A stretch of 53,556 nt of DNA from Symbiodinium natans (taxonomy: Eukaryota > Sar > Dinophyceae > Suessiales > Symbiodiniaceae), in contig CAJNDS010000077.1 in the NCBI GenBank assembly GCA_905221605.1, positions 30,001-83,556 on the forward strand, written 5' to 3'. The notes below the pieces were generated by a model, which was given only the letters and a program-made list of their open reading frames with translations, searched no databases and was not told where the DNA came from. Position numbers and translations under genes: made by a program. Within the stretch, counting starts at the first letter, position 1, and every line of letters starts with the position of its first letter. Below, in pieces: positions 1 through 9,345 of the stretch.

Positions 1-61
1 GAGGTTAAGGGTCTATGGGTGCAGGGCTGTAGGTTTTTCGTTGTTTCAGGAGTTCCCTGAA

Positions 62-122
62 CCCCAAACCCTAAACCCTAAACACTAAACCCTAAACCCC
101 AAACCCTAAACCCTAAACCCTA
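62..122 (-). repeat. CCCTAAA tract, about 8 units
   Basis: Interstitial telomeric repeat with single CCCCAAA and ACACTAAA variants. It sits at the left end of the window after 60 bp of unique sequence. Confidence 0.95.
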
Positions 123-251
123 GACCCATATCACGTGTCAGGGCTTCGAGGTTGGAGCTCTCTTGAGGGGAGTCGAGTGCACAGGGACAAGCAGCCACCG
201 ATGCCGACCACCGCAATCTTAAGTTCCCAAACCTGAAGTCCTCAACCTGGA

Positions 252-297
252 CCCTAAACCCTAAACCCTAAACCCTAAGCCCTAAACCCTAAACCTC
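252..297 (-). repeat. CCCTAAA tract, about 6 units
   Basis: Short tract with one CCCTAAG unit. The 129 bp between it and the previous tract are unique and show no clear exon. Confidence 0.95.
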
Positions 298-983
298 AGA
301 CCCATCTGCACTCCCAAATCTCAAATCTCCAACTCCTGTATCTGAGGTCATATGTACGGTGGGGTCCTCTAAATTGTTCATCGGTTCTTCTAGGAAACCG
401 GGGGATATAGGGCAAACCAGAAATCTATTGGGCTTTTGTTTTATTACGGAGCCTTGTCTTTAGGGTACCCAAACGCGATTTTTTCGAAGCTGCCCATCTA
501 GAGGTCTGATAGAAAAACACACTCACAATTTCTGGCCCAAAGTTGGTATTGCTGTGTAGACGTTTTGGCCCCGTAGCTGGTGTTTGCTTGGAGCCTTGCA
601 AACAGAGTTTAAGGCTTCAGCTTAGGCTTGAGGGTCTTACGGCTCTACAAAGTTTCGGGTTCAGGGTTAGGGTGGGGGGGACATGGGGTGTTCACAAAGC
701 GTTCCCTGTTGGAGGGGTTTTAGGGGTTATGGTTTAGGTTTGTTGTGGTTTCTTGGTGGCATGGGCAGGGGGGATATAGGGTTTCCAGGATTCTGGGCTT
801 TGGTCGGGTCTTGACCTGACCTTTTTCTTCCAAGGTTACTCTTGGGTCTAGTAATGAAGGAAAGCAGGGGAACCTTCTTGCGGAGCAGTTTTGCAGCATG
901 TGGGTTGGGAATGCTAGCTGCAACAACTGACACCCTACAGCTTGGCCCCCGAGATTATGGAGGGGGGGTACAGGGTTTAAAAA
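298..983. other. Unique sequence without recognisable gene
   Basis: About 690 bp with scattered GGTTTAGG-like traces near 655-740. Open frames here are under 70 codons, occur on both strands and resemble nothing I recognise. Confidence 0.5.
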
Positions 984-1043
984 ATTGGGCTTAGGGTTTA
1001 CATAGGGTTTAGGGTTTAGGGTTTAGGGTTTAGGGTTTAGGGC
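984..1043 (+). repeat. TTTAGGG tract, about 7 units
   Basis: Telomeric tract preceding the exon-like islet at 1047-1145. The left side is slightly degenerate and the right half perfect. Confidence 0.95.
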
Positions 1044-1046
1044 CTA

Positions 1047-1145
1047 AGTTCCAACGCAATTGGCAAGGAGGCCATCACTTCCAAAGGTGGCGATCCGGCC
1101 ATGGACGTTGCAGGCCTTCAGAGCACCATACGGAGCTCCTCATAA
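1047..1145 (+). CDS. Exon-like islet, unknown protein fragment
   Basis: A 32-codon open stretch ends with TAA at 1143-1145. It includes the residues GKEAITSKGGDPAMDVAG, and its G/C-rich third positions differ from the flanking repeats. TTTAGGG tracts lie on both sides. No start, splice sites or domain can be assigned. It could be a terminal exon or a chance open frame. Confidence 0.2.
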   Translation, partial: SSNAIGKEAITSKGGDPAMDVAGLQSTIRSSS

Positions 1146-1149
1146 CAAG

Positions 1150-1200
1150 GGTTTAGGGTTTAGGGTTTAGGGTTTAGGGTTTAGGGTTTAGGGTTTAGGG
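1150..1200 (+). repeat. TTTAGGG tract, 7 perfect units
   Basis: Perfect heptamers running into unique sequence at 1201. Confidence 0.95.
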
Positions 1201-1260
1201 TCTCCTGTAAAGCACCTGGAAGCGCGAAGTGGCCCGAAGGAAGACCTTTAATCCTTTCCC

Positions 1261-1618
1261 CCACCCCCCCCCCCCCAAAAAAATAAAAAAAAAAATAAAA
1301 AATTATAAGTTTAACCCCCCCCCCCCCCTCCCCCCCCCCCCTCCCCCCCCCCCCCCTCCCCCCCCCCCCTCCCCCCCCCCCCTCCCCCCCCCCCCCCCCT
1401 CCCCCCCCCCCCCCCCCCCCCCCCCTCCCCCCCCCCCCCCTCCACACGCCGATGCTCATTCCTGTGTCATCTGCAGTTCTGCTACGAGCACTGCGCGGCG
1501 CACTTTCCCCCCCCCTCCCCCCCCCCCCCCCTCCCCCCTCCTCCCCCCCCCCCCTCCCCCCCCCCCCCTCCCCCCCCCCCACCTCCCCCCCCCCCCCCCC
1601 TCCCCCTCCCCCCCCCCC

Positions 1619-1655
<37 letters not shown>

Positions 1656-1700
1656 CCCCCCCCCCCTCCCCCCCCCCCCCCTCCCCACAGCTGGGACCCT
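1261..1700. repeat. Poly-C with interspersed T (C8-14 T)n
   Basis: Long cytosine runs interrupted by single T residues, split by a 65-bp non-repetitive island at 1441-1506. The purine/pyrimidine asymmetry favours triplex or i-motif/G-quadruplex structure. Long proline-only and glycine-only frames here are composition artefacts. Confidence 0.95.
1477..1509 (+). CDS. Possible Cys/His-rich exon start
   Basis: A good acceptor (pyrimidine-rich stretch, then CTGCAG ending at 1476) is followed by codons reading FCYEHCAAHF, with a CxxHCxxxH-like spacing. The poly-C array begins at once downstream and no GT donor is seen, so the exon is truncated or coincidental. Confidence 0.2.
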
Positions 1701-2038
1701 GAATAAAAAAAGACCCCAAACAGTCGGGGGGGGGTGGGGGGGGGGCAGAGAAATGAGCTCTCTTCTTAGTTTGGGATCTGGGAACTTGACTCAAAAACCA
1801 TTTAAAAAAAACAGGCCCGGCCCGAAATCTTTTCATTATAGCGGACCCCCAAAACAAAGGGTCCAGATCCTGAATAGCCGGAAAACTTTCCCCCTAGAAT
1901 ATTGCGGGTGCAACATTATTCTTAAATACCCATTATGGTTATATTAGAGTACGGGGAGTGGTGGCCGCGGGGGGGGGGGGGGGGGGTTATTCAATATTAG
2001 GGGGAGGGGATTAAGAGCTCCTCAGAACAACTTAAGGA

Positions 2039-2120
2039 CTGGGCCGGTAGGGCACCTGTTAACCTTTTTGGTGCTATAGATTCCTGCGATATAAGAAAGG
2101 CTAACCGTTTTTGGGGCCAG
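2039..2120. mobile_element. MITE-like element, family D, diverged copy
   Basis: Shares the TTAACCTTTTTGGT core and a mirrored GGCTAACCG right side with the element at 47838-47920. The ends CTGGGCC and GGGGCCAG are near-inverted. Confidence 0.4.
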
Positions 2121-2176
2121 GGTATTTCAGCCTAAGACAAGGGTCTCTTCAGTGGCCGCACATGCGAATAAACCCA

Positions 2177-2290
2177 ACCACCAGTGAGCACATAGATCCC
2201 AAGCCCGAAGCCCTAACTCCTAAACCCTAAGCCTCCACCAGTGAGCACATAGATCCTACACCCGAAGCCCTAGCTCCTAACCCTAAGCCT
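2177..2290 (+). repeat. 57-bp tandem duplication
   Basis: The segment beginning ACCAGTGAGCACATAGATCC occurs twice with a few substitutions. Each copy ends in a telomere-like CCTAAGCC. Confidence 0.85.
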
Positions 2291-2348
2291 CAGGAAGGCC
2301 CTCCTTCTGTACTACCTAGAGCCAAGGGAGTCATGACCTAAGTTTTGG

Positions 2349-2427
2349 TAGGGTTTAGGGTTTAGGGTTTAGGGTTTAGGGCTTAGGGTTTAGGGTTTAG
2401 GGTTTAGGGTTTAGGGTTTAGGGTTTC
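2349..2427 (+). repeat. TTTAGGG tract, about 11 units
   Basis: One GCTTAGG variant in the middle; the rest is perfect. Confidence 0.95.
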
Positions 2428-2504
2428 GGGCAACTCAGGGGCGTGGTGCTGGATGCACCTAATCCATGTTCTCGAATCCTGTCCACAAAGTTCATGGTAC
2501 AAGA

Positions 2505-2615
2505 CCCAGAGGGTCCATTTGTATTACCATTATGGAATTAGGTACCCCAAAACCCTATTTAGTATGGTTTTTGGGTGCCTAATTCCATAATAGTAATGCA
2601 AATGGACCCTCTGGG
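2505..2615. mobile_element. Hairpin (foldback/MITE-like) element
   Basis: Two ~50-bp arms (2505-2554 and 2566-2615) are near-perfect reverse complements around an 11-nt loop. The outer ends read CCCAGAGGGTCCATTTG and its complement. There is no coding capacity. Confidence 0.8.
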
Positions 2616-2715
2616 AGAGACTTTCTCTGACAGCGACTTGAAGCATGGTCTGGATGCCATGCTGTTTTTCTTTGCCGGGTTTAGGTCAATAGGTTAAGGG
2701 AGCTTAAGGTTCAGG

Positions 2716-2846
2716 GGTTTAGGGTTTAGGGTTTAGGGTTTAGGGTTTAGGGCTTAGGGCTTAGGGCTTCGGGCTTAGAGCCTAGGGCTTAGGGCTTAGG
2801 GCTTAGGGCTTAGGGCTTAGGGCTTAGCGCTTAGGGTTTAGGGTTT
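2716..2846 (+). repeat. TTTAGGG tract with homogenised GCTTAGG block
   Basis: Starts and ends with TTTAGGG; the centre (about 2752-2836) is a dozen GCTTAGG units, indicating local amplification of a variant heptamer. Confidence 0.95.
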
Positions 2847-3301
2847 TTGTAGGTTTGCTTGCGGAGTCAGCACATCCCGGGGTTTGAGGTGCTACTTTGT
2901 GGCTCCTTCCGCACAAACCCACACGGGCTGCAAAAGAACTTTGGCGGTACAGGCAGGCTGACCCTGAATCCCATACCTAAAGTCCTATACAGCACTTGAA
3001 TCCCATTGCGGCCAGGGTGCAGGATTCAGGGTTTTGAGTTGAGGTTTGCCGCTGCGAACCCAAAACCTAAACATCTTCAGGCGAGCAAGATGACGCGAAA
3101 GAGACTGAAGCCGTGAGGACAGGAACCATGGTTAAGCGTGTAGTCGTGTAGGTTGGATGGAGTATGGGGTCTGGGTTCTAGCTTTAGGTTTTGAGCCCTG
3201 GGTCTGAGTGGATCCGTAGGTTGCGTTTGTCTCCTCGCCAATCCTTTTATGTACTACCGGTACGTAGGAAATGAAGAAGAGTAGAAGAACACCCAGTGGC
3301 C
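2847..3301. other. Unique islet, possible short exon near 3083
   Basis: After ATCTTCAG (ending 3080) a short open stretch reads GEQDDAKETEAVRTGT, hydrophilic and coil-like. The frame stops soon after and no boundary is convincing. The rest is unassigned. Confidence 0.2.
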
Positions 3302-3387
3302 CCTAAACCCTAAACCCTAAACCCTAAACCCTAGACCCTAGACCCTAGACCCTAGACCCTAAACCCTAAACCCTAAACCCTAAACCA
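3302..3387 (-). repeat. CCCTAAA tract with CCCTAGA block
   Basis: About 12 units, four consecutive ones being CCCTAGA (3331-3358), another locally amplified variant. Confidence 0.95.
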
Positions 3388-3390
3388 TTG

Positions 3391-3459
3391 AATAGGACCA
3401 ATACTGCCCCCATGTTCCCTGCCAACCAGCAGTCACAACAACAAGTGCCAGTCCAAGAC
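3391..3459 (+). CDS. Exon-like islet, Gln-rich fragment
   Basis: Open codons read NRTNTAPMFPANQQSQQQ and continue to about 3459. CCCTAAA repeats lie upstream and TTTAGGG begins at 3483. There is no clear acceptor AG. Low-complexity composition makes chance openness likely. Confidence 0.2.
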
Positions 3460-3482
3460 CCTAAAACCCTAAAGCCCGGGTG

Positions 3483-3600
3483 TAGGGTTTAATTAGGGTT
3501 TAGGGTTTAGGGTTTAGTGCTTAGGGTTTAGGGTTTAGGGACACCCTGAACCCCCAAAGCCCTAAAACCCCAAAACCCTAAACCCTAGAACCCCAGGCCC
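3483..3600. repeat. Head-to-head telomeric junction
   Basis: TTTAGGG units (3483-3540) switch directly to degenerate CCCTAAA units (3545-3600), giving an inverted arrangement able to fold back. Confidence 0.85.
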
Positions 3601-3763
3601 TAATTAAGGTCATCATCAGAGCACAACACGAGAGAAGGGTTAGAGCGGAAAGTTTAGGGTTTAGGGCTGATGATGTTTCTAGGGGTAGTTATACGGTCCC
3701 TTAATATGATCCAGTACCTTCTTTCCAGGGCTCCGAAGTATGGGCCCTTGGGTTGTATAGGGT

Positions 3764-3953
3764 AGGGTTTAGGGTTTAGGGTTTAGGGTTTAGGGTTTAG
3801 GGTTTAGGGTTTAGGGTTTAGGGTTTAGGGTTTAGGGTTTAGGGTTTAGGGTTTAGGGTTTAGGGTTTAGGGTTTAGGGTTCAGGGTTCAGGGTTCAGGG
3901 TTTAGGGTTTAGGGTTTAGGGTTTAGGGTTTAGGGTTTAGGGTTTAGGGTTTA
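3764..3953 (+). repeat. TTTAGGG tract, about 27 units
   Basis: One of the two longest TTTAGGG tracts in the window, with three consecutive TTCAGGG units near 3882-3902. Confidence 0.97.
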
Positions 3954-4380
3954 CAATGTAACTACCGTATGCACACACGATGTATATACATGTACATCTA
4001 TGTACAGATTGGCGTTTTGGTGAAATTGTGAAATAGTAAGGCTTGTCGTGGTGCATGCGTTGCCATGAAAGGTGTTGAAACCACAGAAAATCGTTGTAGA
4101 GAGTATTGTCCTCCATCTTTAACTTATTTGTTGCTTTTTTGTGTACTACACGAGCACCACCACCCCGCCCCCGCATCACCTCTTGTACGCCCATGACTGT
4201 AAGCCCTTGACCGTCAACACCTACCAGGATGGGCTGAGACCCTATAAATCCCCTAAAGAGGCCCTTGAACATAGGGTGCATAAGACCTAACATTGCCTAA
4301 CAGTTGGGATGTTCCCCCTTATACTAACAGTCCTCCATAGGGATTACAATGCCCCCAACCTAGTAGCCCAACCCGTGTCC
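3954..4380. other. Unique sequence with partial family C element
   Basis: The motif TAACAGTCCTCCATAGGGAT at 4325-4344 matches the terminal repeat of the 41271-41336 element. A 118-codon minus-strand frame covers the region but has no recognisable motif. Confidence 0.35.
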
Positions 4381-4446
4381 TCGGCCCTGAGAAGGAGCGA
4401 GTTAGCTGCGGCAGAGGCGGATGGCGGTCAAGCGCTTTCGGGTGTA
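4381..4446 (+). CDS. Exon-like islet, Ala/Glu-rich
   Basis: Plus-strand codons read SALRRSELAAAEADGGQALS, a helical coiled-coil-like composition similar to the other islets. Boundaries are unclear and no telomeric bracket is adjacent. Confidence 0.25.
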
Positions 4447-5287
4447 GGGTTCTCAAGATCTTGTACAAGGTATTGAAGGCTTGGTGGCTAGTGGCTGTTT
4501 AGGGCTTCAGGGACCTCAGGGTTTAGAATTTATGGTGTCTGGTTCAGGGAGGTTTGGAGAGTTACGATTACTTGAGCGAAGTTTGCAGTTCCGACTTTGC
4601 AAGCCCACCTGTCCGCAAGCAGCGTTTCTAGTTGAAGGCTACCTACCGACCGTGTCGAGCAGCCCATTACACAAGCTCAATTCCAAGTTTAGCCTGAGAC
4701 CCGTGACTTGTCACGGTCTTTTCCACAAGCAGCTTCTCAAAAAACATGGACTTTCAAAAGGATCGGATTCTTTGTAGAGCACCGGCCCCTCTTGCTTTGC
4801 CCGAGCTCATCTACGGAGGCTCGTCCTGAGACCTGAGGCACACAGACTGTCGTCCCATGCATATGACGTCCGTGGTAAGAGGTATTGAGAGAGAGAGAGA
4901 GAGAGCCTTCAAACCCTGGTCGTAAGAGCTTCAAGTAGGATAACAACCTTAAACGCCACAAACCCCATACCCATAGAAAAAAAAACAGACGCTGCTCAAC
5001 GCCCTGCGTAGGAAGGCATCAAGGATATTTCAAATAAAACCCCTTACCAAAAACTATAGATTCCCCACTACCCCCCTCTATTCTACCCCCTCTAGCCCAT
5101 AATTACGGCTGTTTAGGGATAATAAAGCCGAACTAAGGTTACTTAACTATACAGAAGGAAACCCATTCTAAATGCAAATAAAGCCAGAACATTCCCGTGC
5201 CAGAAGCTCGATGGACCGTGTAAGCAAGACTCTCTGAACTGCGGAGGTCCTAACAAACACAAGCAGGAGGCCTAAACCCCAGACACA
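4447..5287. other. Unique sequence without recognisable gene
   Basis: A 98-codon plus-strand frame spans 4481-4777 but lacks recognisable motifs. A GA dinucleotide run lies at 4888-4905. Confidence 0.4.
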
Positions 5288-5343
5288 GGGTTTAGGGTTT
5301 AGGGTTTAGGGTTTAGGGTTTAGGGTTTAGGGTTTAGGGTTTA
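5288..5343 (+). repeat. TTTAGGG tract, 8 units
   Basis: Perfect heptamers upstream of the exon-like islet at 5357. Confidence 0.97.
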
Positions 5344-5356
5344 GCCCAAGCACTGA

Positions 5357-5455
5357 ACCCTTCCTCAACCTCGAACCTCGGAGGAGAGCTGCCGACAAGC
5401 CGAAGCGTCGCTGGCGGCGGAGCGCGACAGCTTCGCCCAGGAGCGGAGTTGGGGG
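5357..5455 (+). CDS. Exon-like islet, coiled-coil fragment
   Basis: An open frame follows a TGA at 5354 and runs until a TAG made by the telomeric repeat (5459-5461). It contains EESCRQAEASLAAERDSFAQ followed by ER, strongly helical, charged and Ala-rich. It lies between two TTTAGGG tracts. The GC content and codon style match the other islets, so it may belong to the same coiled-coil gene; this is inferred. Confidence 0.35.
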
Positions 5456-5545
5456 GTTTAGGGTTTAGGGTTTAGGGTTTAGGGTTTAGGGTTTAGGGTT
5501 TAGGGTTTAGGGTTTAGGGTTTAGGGTTTAGGGTTAGGGTTTACG
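5456..5545 (+). repeat. TTTAGGG tract, about 12 units
   Basis: Perfect except for one TTAGGG hexamer near the right end. Confidence 0.97.
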
Positions 5546-5571
5546 GGGGGGGGCAAAGGATCGCAGGATGC

Positions 5572-5665
5572 CCTGCTTGGAGGTTTCATGGTACTTATTC
5601 ACCAGTTATAACTGTACTCATAACCCACTTATCGGCCCCTGAAGTGCGCCAATATGGTTATTTCT
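5572..5665 (+). mobile_element. MITE-like family A, partial copy
   Basis: Left terminal sequence GCTTGGAGGTTTCATGGTAC, then TTATAACTGTACTCATAA, then CCCCTGAAGTGCGCCAATAT, all shared with the copies at 10079 and 50362. The right terminus is missing. Confidence 0.7.
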
Positions 5666-6137
5666 TAGAAGCCCAGTGGTACAATTTTCTTGTTGTTTTT
5701 TTTGTTTGTTTTTTTTTTGGGAGGGGGGGGGTCTGGGATTGTAAAGCAACCAATCAAACAAGGGGTAATTACCTTTTGTGATAATATGGTTGCGGGGTAC
5801 TAGGTCTCTGCTGCCTCGGGCTTCTTTGAGTTTGTGCTCCTTCTTGTTTACCGACGATGCCAGCTCTTGGGTTGCCCTTCGTCGCCCTCGTCGCTCGTGA
5901 AGCCTTTTTTTGGCCATGGGCCCCTAAACTACTACTATTGGGTCATTTTTGGAACGCCTTGAGGGGATCTGCTTTTTTGGGATCCTTGCAGGGGGCCTTA
6001 AACCCAATACTGCGAGCAAGGCCCCTGATTAGCTGCCGGCAAGGCAGCGGGCCGCAGCGAGCCCGCCGAGCCTCTAGCGACGGCAGCCGACAACTGAGTA
6101 GCGACAGTCTAGCAGTTGGAGGCAGATGCTCTCTTTA

Positions 6138-6163
6138 GTGCCAGAAGAGTTAGCTTCTGGCAC
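6138..6163. other. Perfect 10-bp stem hairpin
   Basis: GTGCCAGAAG and CTTCTGGCAC flank the 6-nt loop AGTTAG. It lies just after an open GC-rich stretch (6030-6137) and could be an RNA 3'-end structure or a small mobile-element relic. Confidence 0.6.
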
Positions 6164-6266
6164 CGTAACGCACTCCTCACAGCTTTGAAAGAGGGAACAG
6201 GGCGTAAAGCCCTAAAGCATATTTTATTACCCTAAAGCCTAACCCTCCTTCCTTCCCCTTTTAAAA

Positions 6267-6658
6267 ATTAGGATTTAGGATTTAGGATTTAGGATTTAGG
6301 ATTTAGGATATAGGGCAAAATGGAGGGGCGCCCAAAACCATCGATTTCAGTACTAAAAAATCGCACTTTTCATTGCGGCCAGGGCAGATGCTGGGGTCAC
6401 CCCTCCTTTAGAGAGCGTTTTGAAGACTTTTAGGATTTAGGATTTAGGATTAGGATTTAGGATTTAGGATTTAGGATTTAGGATTTAGGATTTAGGATTT
6501 AGGATTTAGGATTTAGGATTTAGGATTTAGGACTTAGGATTTAGGATTTAGGATTTAGGATTTAGGATGTAGGATTTAGAATTAGGAATTAGGATTTAGG
6601 ATTTAGGATTTAGGATGTAGGATCTAGGATTTAGGATTTAGGATTTAGGATTTAGGAT
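6267..6658 (+). repeat. TTTAGGA variant-telomeric array
   Basis: Two blocks (6267-6306 and 6428-6658) of almost pure TTTAGGA rather than TTTAGGG. The 120 bp between them carry one copy of the ACCATCGATTTC motif described for 7148-8010. Confidence 0.95.
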
Positions 6659-6937
6659 CCCCGGCTCCTCCCGGACCATTTCTGTGCCTTTTTGGGCTCC
6701 TCCCGGACAGTTTCTGCGCTTTTTTGGGCTCCCGGACAGTTTCTGTTTTCCCGGACAGTTTCTGAGCCTTTTGGGCTCCTCCCGGACGGTTTCTGAGCCT
6801 TTTTGGGCTCCTCCCGGAGTTGCTGGGCCTTTTTGGGCTCCTCCCGGGCCTTTTTAGGCTCCTCCCGGACAGTTTCTGAGCTTTTTGGGCTCCTCCCGGA
6901 CAGTTTCTAAGCCGTTTTGGGCTCCTCCCGGACAGTT
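6659..6937 (+). repeat. 31-32 bp minisatellite, about 9 copies
   Basis: Consensus CTCCTCCCGGACAGTTTCTG, then AGCCTTTTTGGG, with several shortened copies. Confidence 0.9.
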
Positions 6938-7147
6938 AAAACCATCGATTTCAATACTAAAAAATTGCACTTTTCATTGCGGGCCAGGGCAGATCCTGGG
7001 TCCCTTTCTTTAGAGGGCTTTTTGAATCTTTTTGAAGCTTTTCAAGCCTTTTCGAGCCTTTTGGTGGCTCCTAGTGGCCTTTTGAAGCCTTTGGTGCCTC
7101 TTGGGCCGGCCTCGTGGGTGCTTTCTAGTACTCTTGTGGCCCTTTTG

Positions 7148-8010
7148 GGGTAAAACGTTTATGATTTTTATTAAGATATCCACTACAGCAGAGAATACAA
7201 AAGCAACGAGAGAACAAGAAGCGTTCTTGTGCACAGCGGCGCCACGGAGCGCAGTGACAACGAGCGATGGCGCCGCGGCCCCGAGCGCGGAATCGGTGCT
7301 CCATGCCGGGCCTACTCGGGCGTGAAAACACAACGTATAAGCAGACTGTTGCCCCCTGCTTTGCTTTTCGTTGTGCCCAACACCATCGATTTCTGTATTA
7401 AAAAAATAACATTTTTCATTGCGGGCCCGAGCAAATCCTGGAGGTGCTCTTGGGGCCTCGTGGGTGCTTTCTGGCACTCTTGTGGCCCTTTTGGGGTAAA
7501 ACGTTTATGATTTTTAGTAAAATATCCACTACAGCAGAGAATACAAAAGCAACGAGAGAACAAGAAGCGTTCTTGTACACAGCGGCGCCACGGAGCGCAG
7601 TGACAACGAGCGATGGCGCCGCGGCCCCGAGCGCGGAATCGGTGCTCCATGCCGGGCCTACTCGGGGTGCCCAAAACCATCGATTTCTGTATTAAGAAAC
7701 ATTTTTCATTGCGGCCCGGGCGGGTAAAACGTTTATGATTTTTACTCAGATATCCACTAGGGCAGAGAATACAAAAGCAACGAGAGAACAAGAAGCGTTC
7801 TTGTACACAGCGGCGCCACGGAGCGCAGTGACAATGAGCGATGGCGCCGCGGCCCCGAGCGCGGAATCGGTGCTCCCAGCCGGGCCTACTCGGGCGTGAA
7901 AACACAACACATAAGCAGACTGTTGCCCCCTGCTTTACTCTTCCTTTTGATTTATATTACAACAACCCACAACTACAGCAAAGAATACAAAGCAACGAGA
8001 GAACTTAAAA
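7148..8010 (+). repeat. Triplicated ~180-bp unit plus truncated fourth
   Basis: Copies begin near 7148, 7488 and 7721, each running from TAAAACGTTTATGATTTTTA through ACAGCGGCGCCACGGAGCGC to CGGGCCTACTCGGG. A fourth at about 7940-8010 is cut short. Linkers carry ACCATCGATTTC...TTTTCATTGCGG, also seen near 6340 and 6940. GGCGCCA and TGGCGCC inside each unit can pair. No coding role is assigned. Confidence 0.9.
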
Positions 8011-8128
8011 AAAAAAAAACCTAAACCCTAATAGAGTAAGGTTTGGGTGGTCTTGGGGTGGGGTTTTAGCTTTCGCGCGACGCGCCGCCCACGACCCCTT
8101 GGGTCGAGGCGCGTCGCTTCAGTGGGGA

Positions 8129-8211
8129 AACCCTAAACCCCTAAACCAAACCCTCAACCCTCAACCCTCAACCCTAAACCCTAAACCCTAAACCCTAAAC
8201 CCTAAACCCTC
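8129..8211 (-). repeat. CCCTAAA tract with CCCTCAA units
   Basis: About 11 units; three consecutive CCCTCAA variants at 8151-8176. Confidence 0.95.
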
Positions 8212-8340
8212 GTGAAAACCCTTAACTCTCTTTTGGACCCTGCAAGCTCCTCTATGGGTCTCCAGGGCTTGCTCGATTTTCGGTCTCCGGGTCTCAAGGT
8301 TGCCGAGAGCTGGTGTTTCAGGCCTGTCAGGGCTGAGGGT

Positions 8341-8412
8341 CTAAGGGTTTAGGGTTTAGGGCTAGGGTTTAGGGTTTAGGGTTTAGGGTTTAGGGTTTAG
8401 GCTTTAGGGTCC
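8341..8412 (+). repeat. TTTAGGG tract, about 9 units
   Basis: Closes a C-islet-T bracket with the previous tract. The 129-bp islet between them shows no clear exon. Confidence 0.95.
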
Positions 8413-8456
8413 CCAGACCCTCAAGCCCGGACCTGCCCCCCTAAACCCTAAACCCT

Positions 8457-8940
8457 ATAGAAAAACGACAGGCTCGAGGTCCTGTACTGTTTTGTGGTAC
8501 CTTTTTTCGCCCGAAACCGCCTGTTTACACTACATGCATGTGTTGGGGATATGAAAAGGGGTACGGAGTTGTAGAGGTGCAGATTCCAAACACCACTGGC
8601 ATCGATGTTCCGTGTTTGGACAAAAGCACGTTTTCTCGCTTTGCTCGCAGTGTCACACCTGCAGCCAAACAGTGTCGGTCGTTCTCTTCCAAGTTTCCTG
8701 GCAGTTAAAGTAAATGTGATCAGTTTAAAGTTCGATGCCCTTCGCAGATGTATTTCAAGTCTCATTATGAATAGCACCCCATTCCCCCACGAACCCAGTC
8801 ATACGCTCGAAATGACCTGAGGTGACTGGTTCATGGGTTCATCGGTTCACCTATCCATGTGGCCAAGATGCTTGGGTTACTTGGTGGGTATATTTACATT
8901 AGGGGTCCCTTATTTTCGTAAATCCCCATTTTGGATCCCT
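8457..8940. other. Unique sequence without recognisable gene
   Basis: Overlapping frames of 71 and 109 codons occur on opposite strands, neither with recognisable motifs. A tandem GGTTCAT motif lies at about 8829-8847. Confidence 0.4.
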
Positions 8941-9101
8941 AGCCCTAAACCCTTAAACCCTGAAAAACCCTAAACCCATATCAAGGGATGCTTTTGGGTG
9001 GAGAATCCCCATGTGCGTATTCGATCTTGAGCTGCCGGGAGGTGAGGCGCCTGAAACCCTCAACACCCGAAGCTCTCGAAGCTCCTTCAACCCTTACCCT
9101 G

Positions 9102-9170
9102 TAGGGTTTAGGGTTTAGGGTTTAGGGTTTAGGGTTTAGGGTTTAGGGTTTAGGAGTTAGGGGTTTAGGG
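9102..9170 (+). repeat. TTTAGGG tract, about 9 units
   Basis: Runs into the coiled-coil islet at 9173; one unit is TAGGAGT-like. Confidence 0.95.
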
Positions 9171-9172
9171 TA

Positions 9173-9284
9173 ATCCATGATGAACGAAAACCACAACTGG
9201 CTGAAGCTGGCTGTGAGGAGGTGGCCTCGTTCGAGAGCAAGCTGGAAGATGCGCGCACTGAGACGGACAGGCCGGCTGCCCTCA
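9173..9284 (+). CDS. Coiled-coil exon with GTAAGT donor
   Basis: An open frame of about 41 codons includes ERKPQLAEAGCEEVASFESK then LEDARTETDRPAALSKLRE before TAA (9299-9301). Glu/Lys/Ala-rich helix with hydrophobic spacing suggests a coiled coil. A textbook donor GTAAGT starts at 9285, followed by TTTAGGG at 9303. The 5' boundary is unclear (AG at 9217 or 9220 possible). Whether the frame continues or splices at 9284 cannot be decided here. Confidence 0.4.
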
Positions 9285-9302
9285 GTAAGTTGCGGGAGTA
9301 AT

Positions 9303-9345
9303 ATGGGTTTAGGGTTTAGGGTTTAGGGTTTAGAGCTTAGGGCTA
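9303..9345 (+). repeat. TTTAGGG tract, about 5 units
   Basis: Immediately downstream of the donor at 9285. Confidence 0.9.

Larger units (their letters stand above)
1701..2348. other. Unique sequence, poly-G runs and a short element
   Basis: Contains G runs near 1726-1745 and 1970-1986, a probable inverted-repeat element copy (2039-2120) and a tandem duplication (2177-2290). No gene is recognised. Confidence 0.5.

Noticed and set aside
543-737. Dinoflagellate spliced-leader relic (CCGTAGC-like start at 571)
   Set aside because: Only the first seven bases resemble it; the rest of the 22-nt leader does not match.
1229-1706. Proline-only and glycine-only frames
   Set aside because: Poly-C composition.
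7148-8010. tRNA-derived SINE or rRNA fragment
   Set aside because: No B-box-like GGTTCGANTCC, no cloverleaf and no match to rRNA sequence that I recognise.
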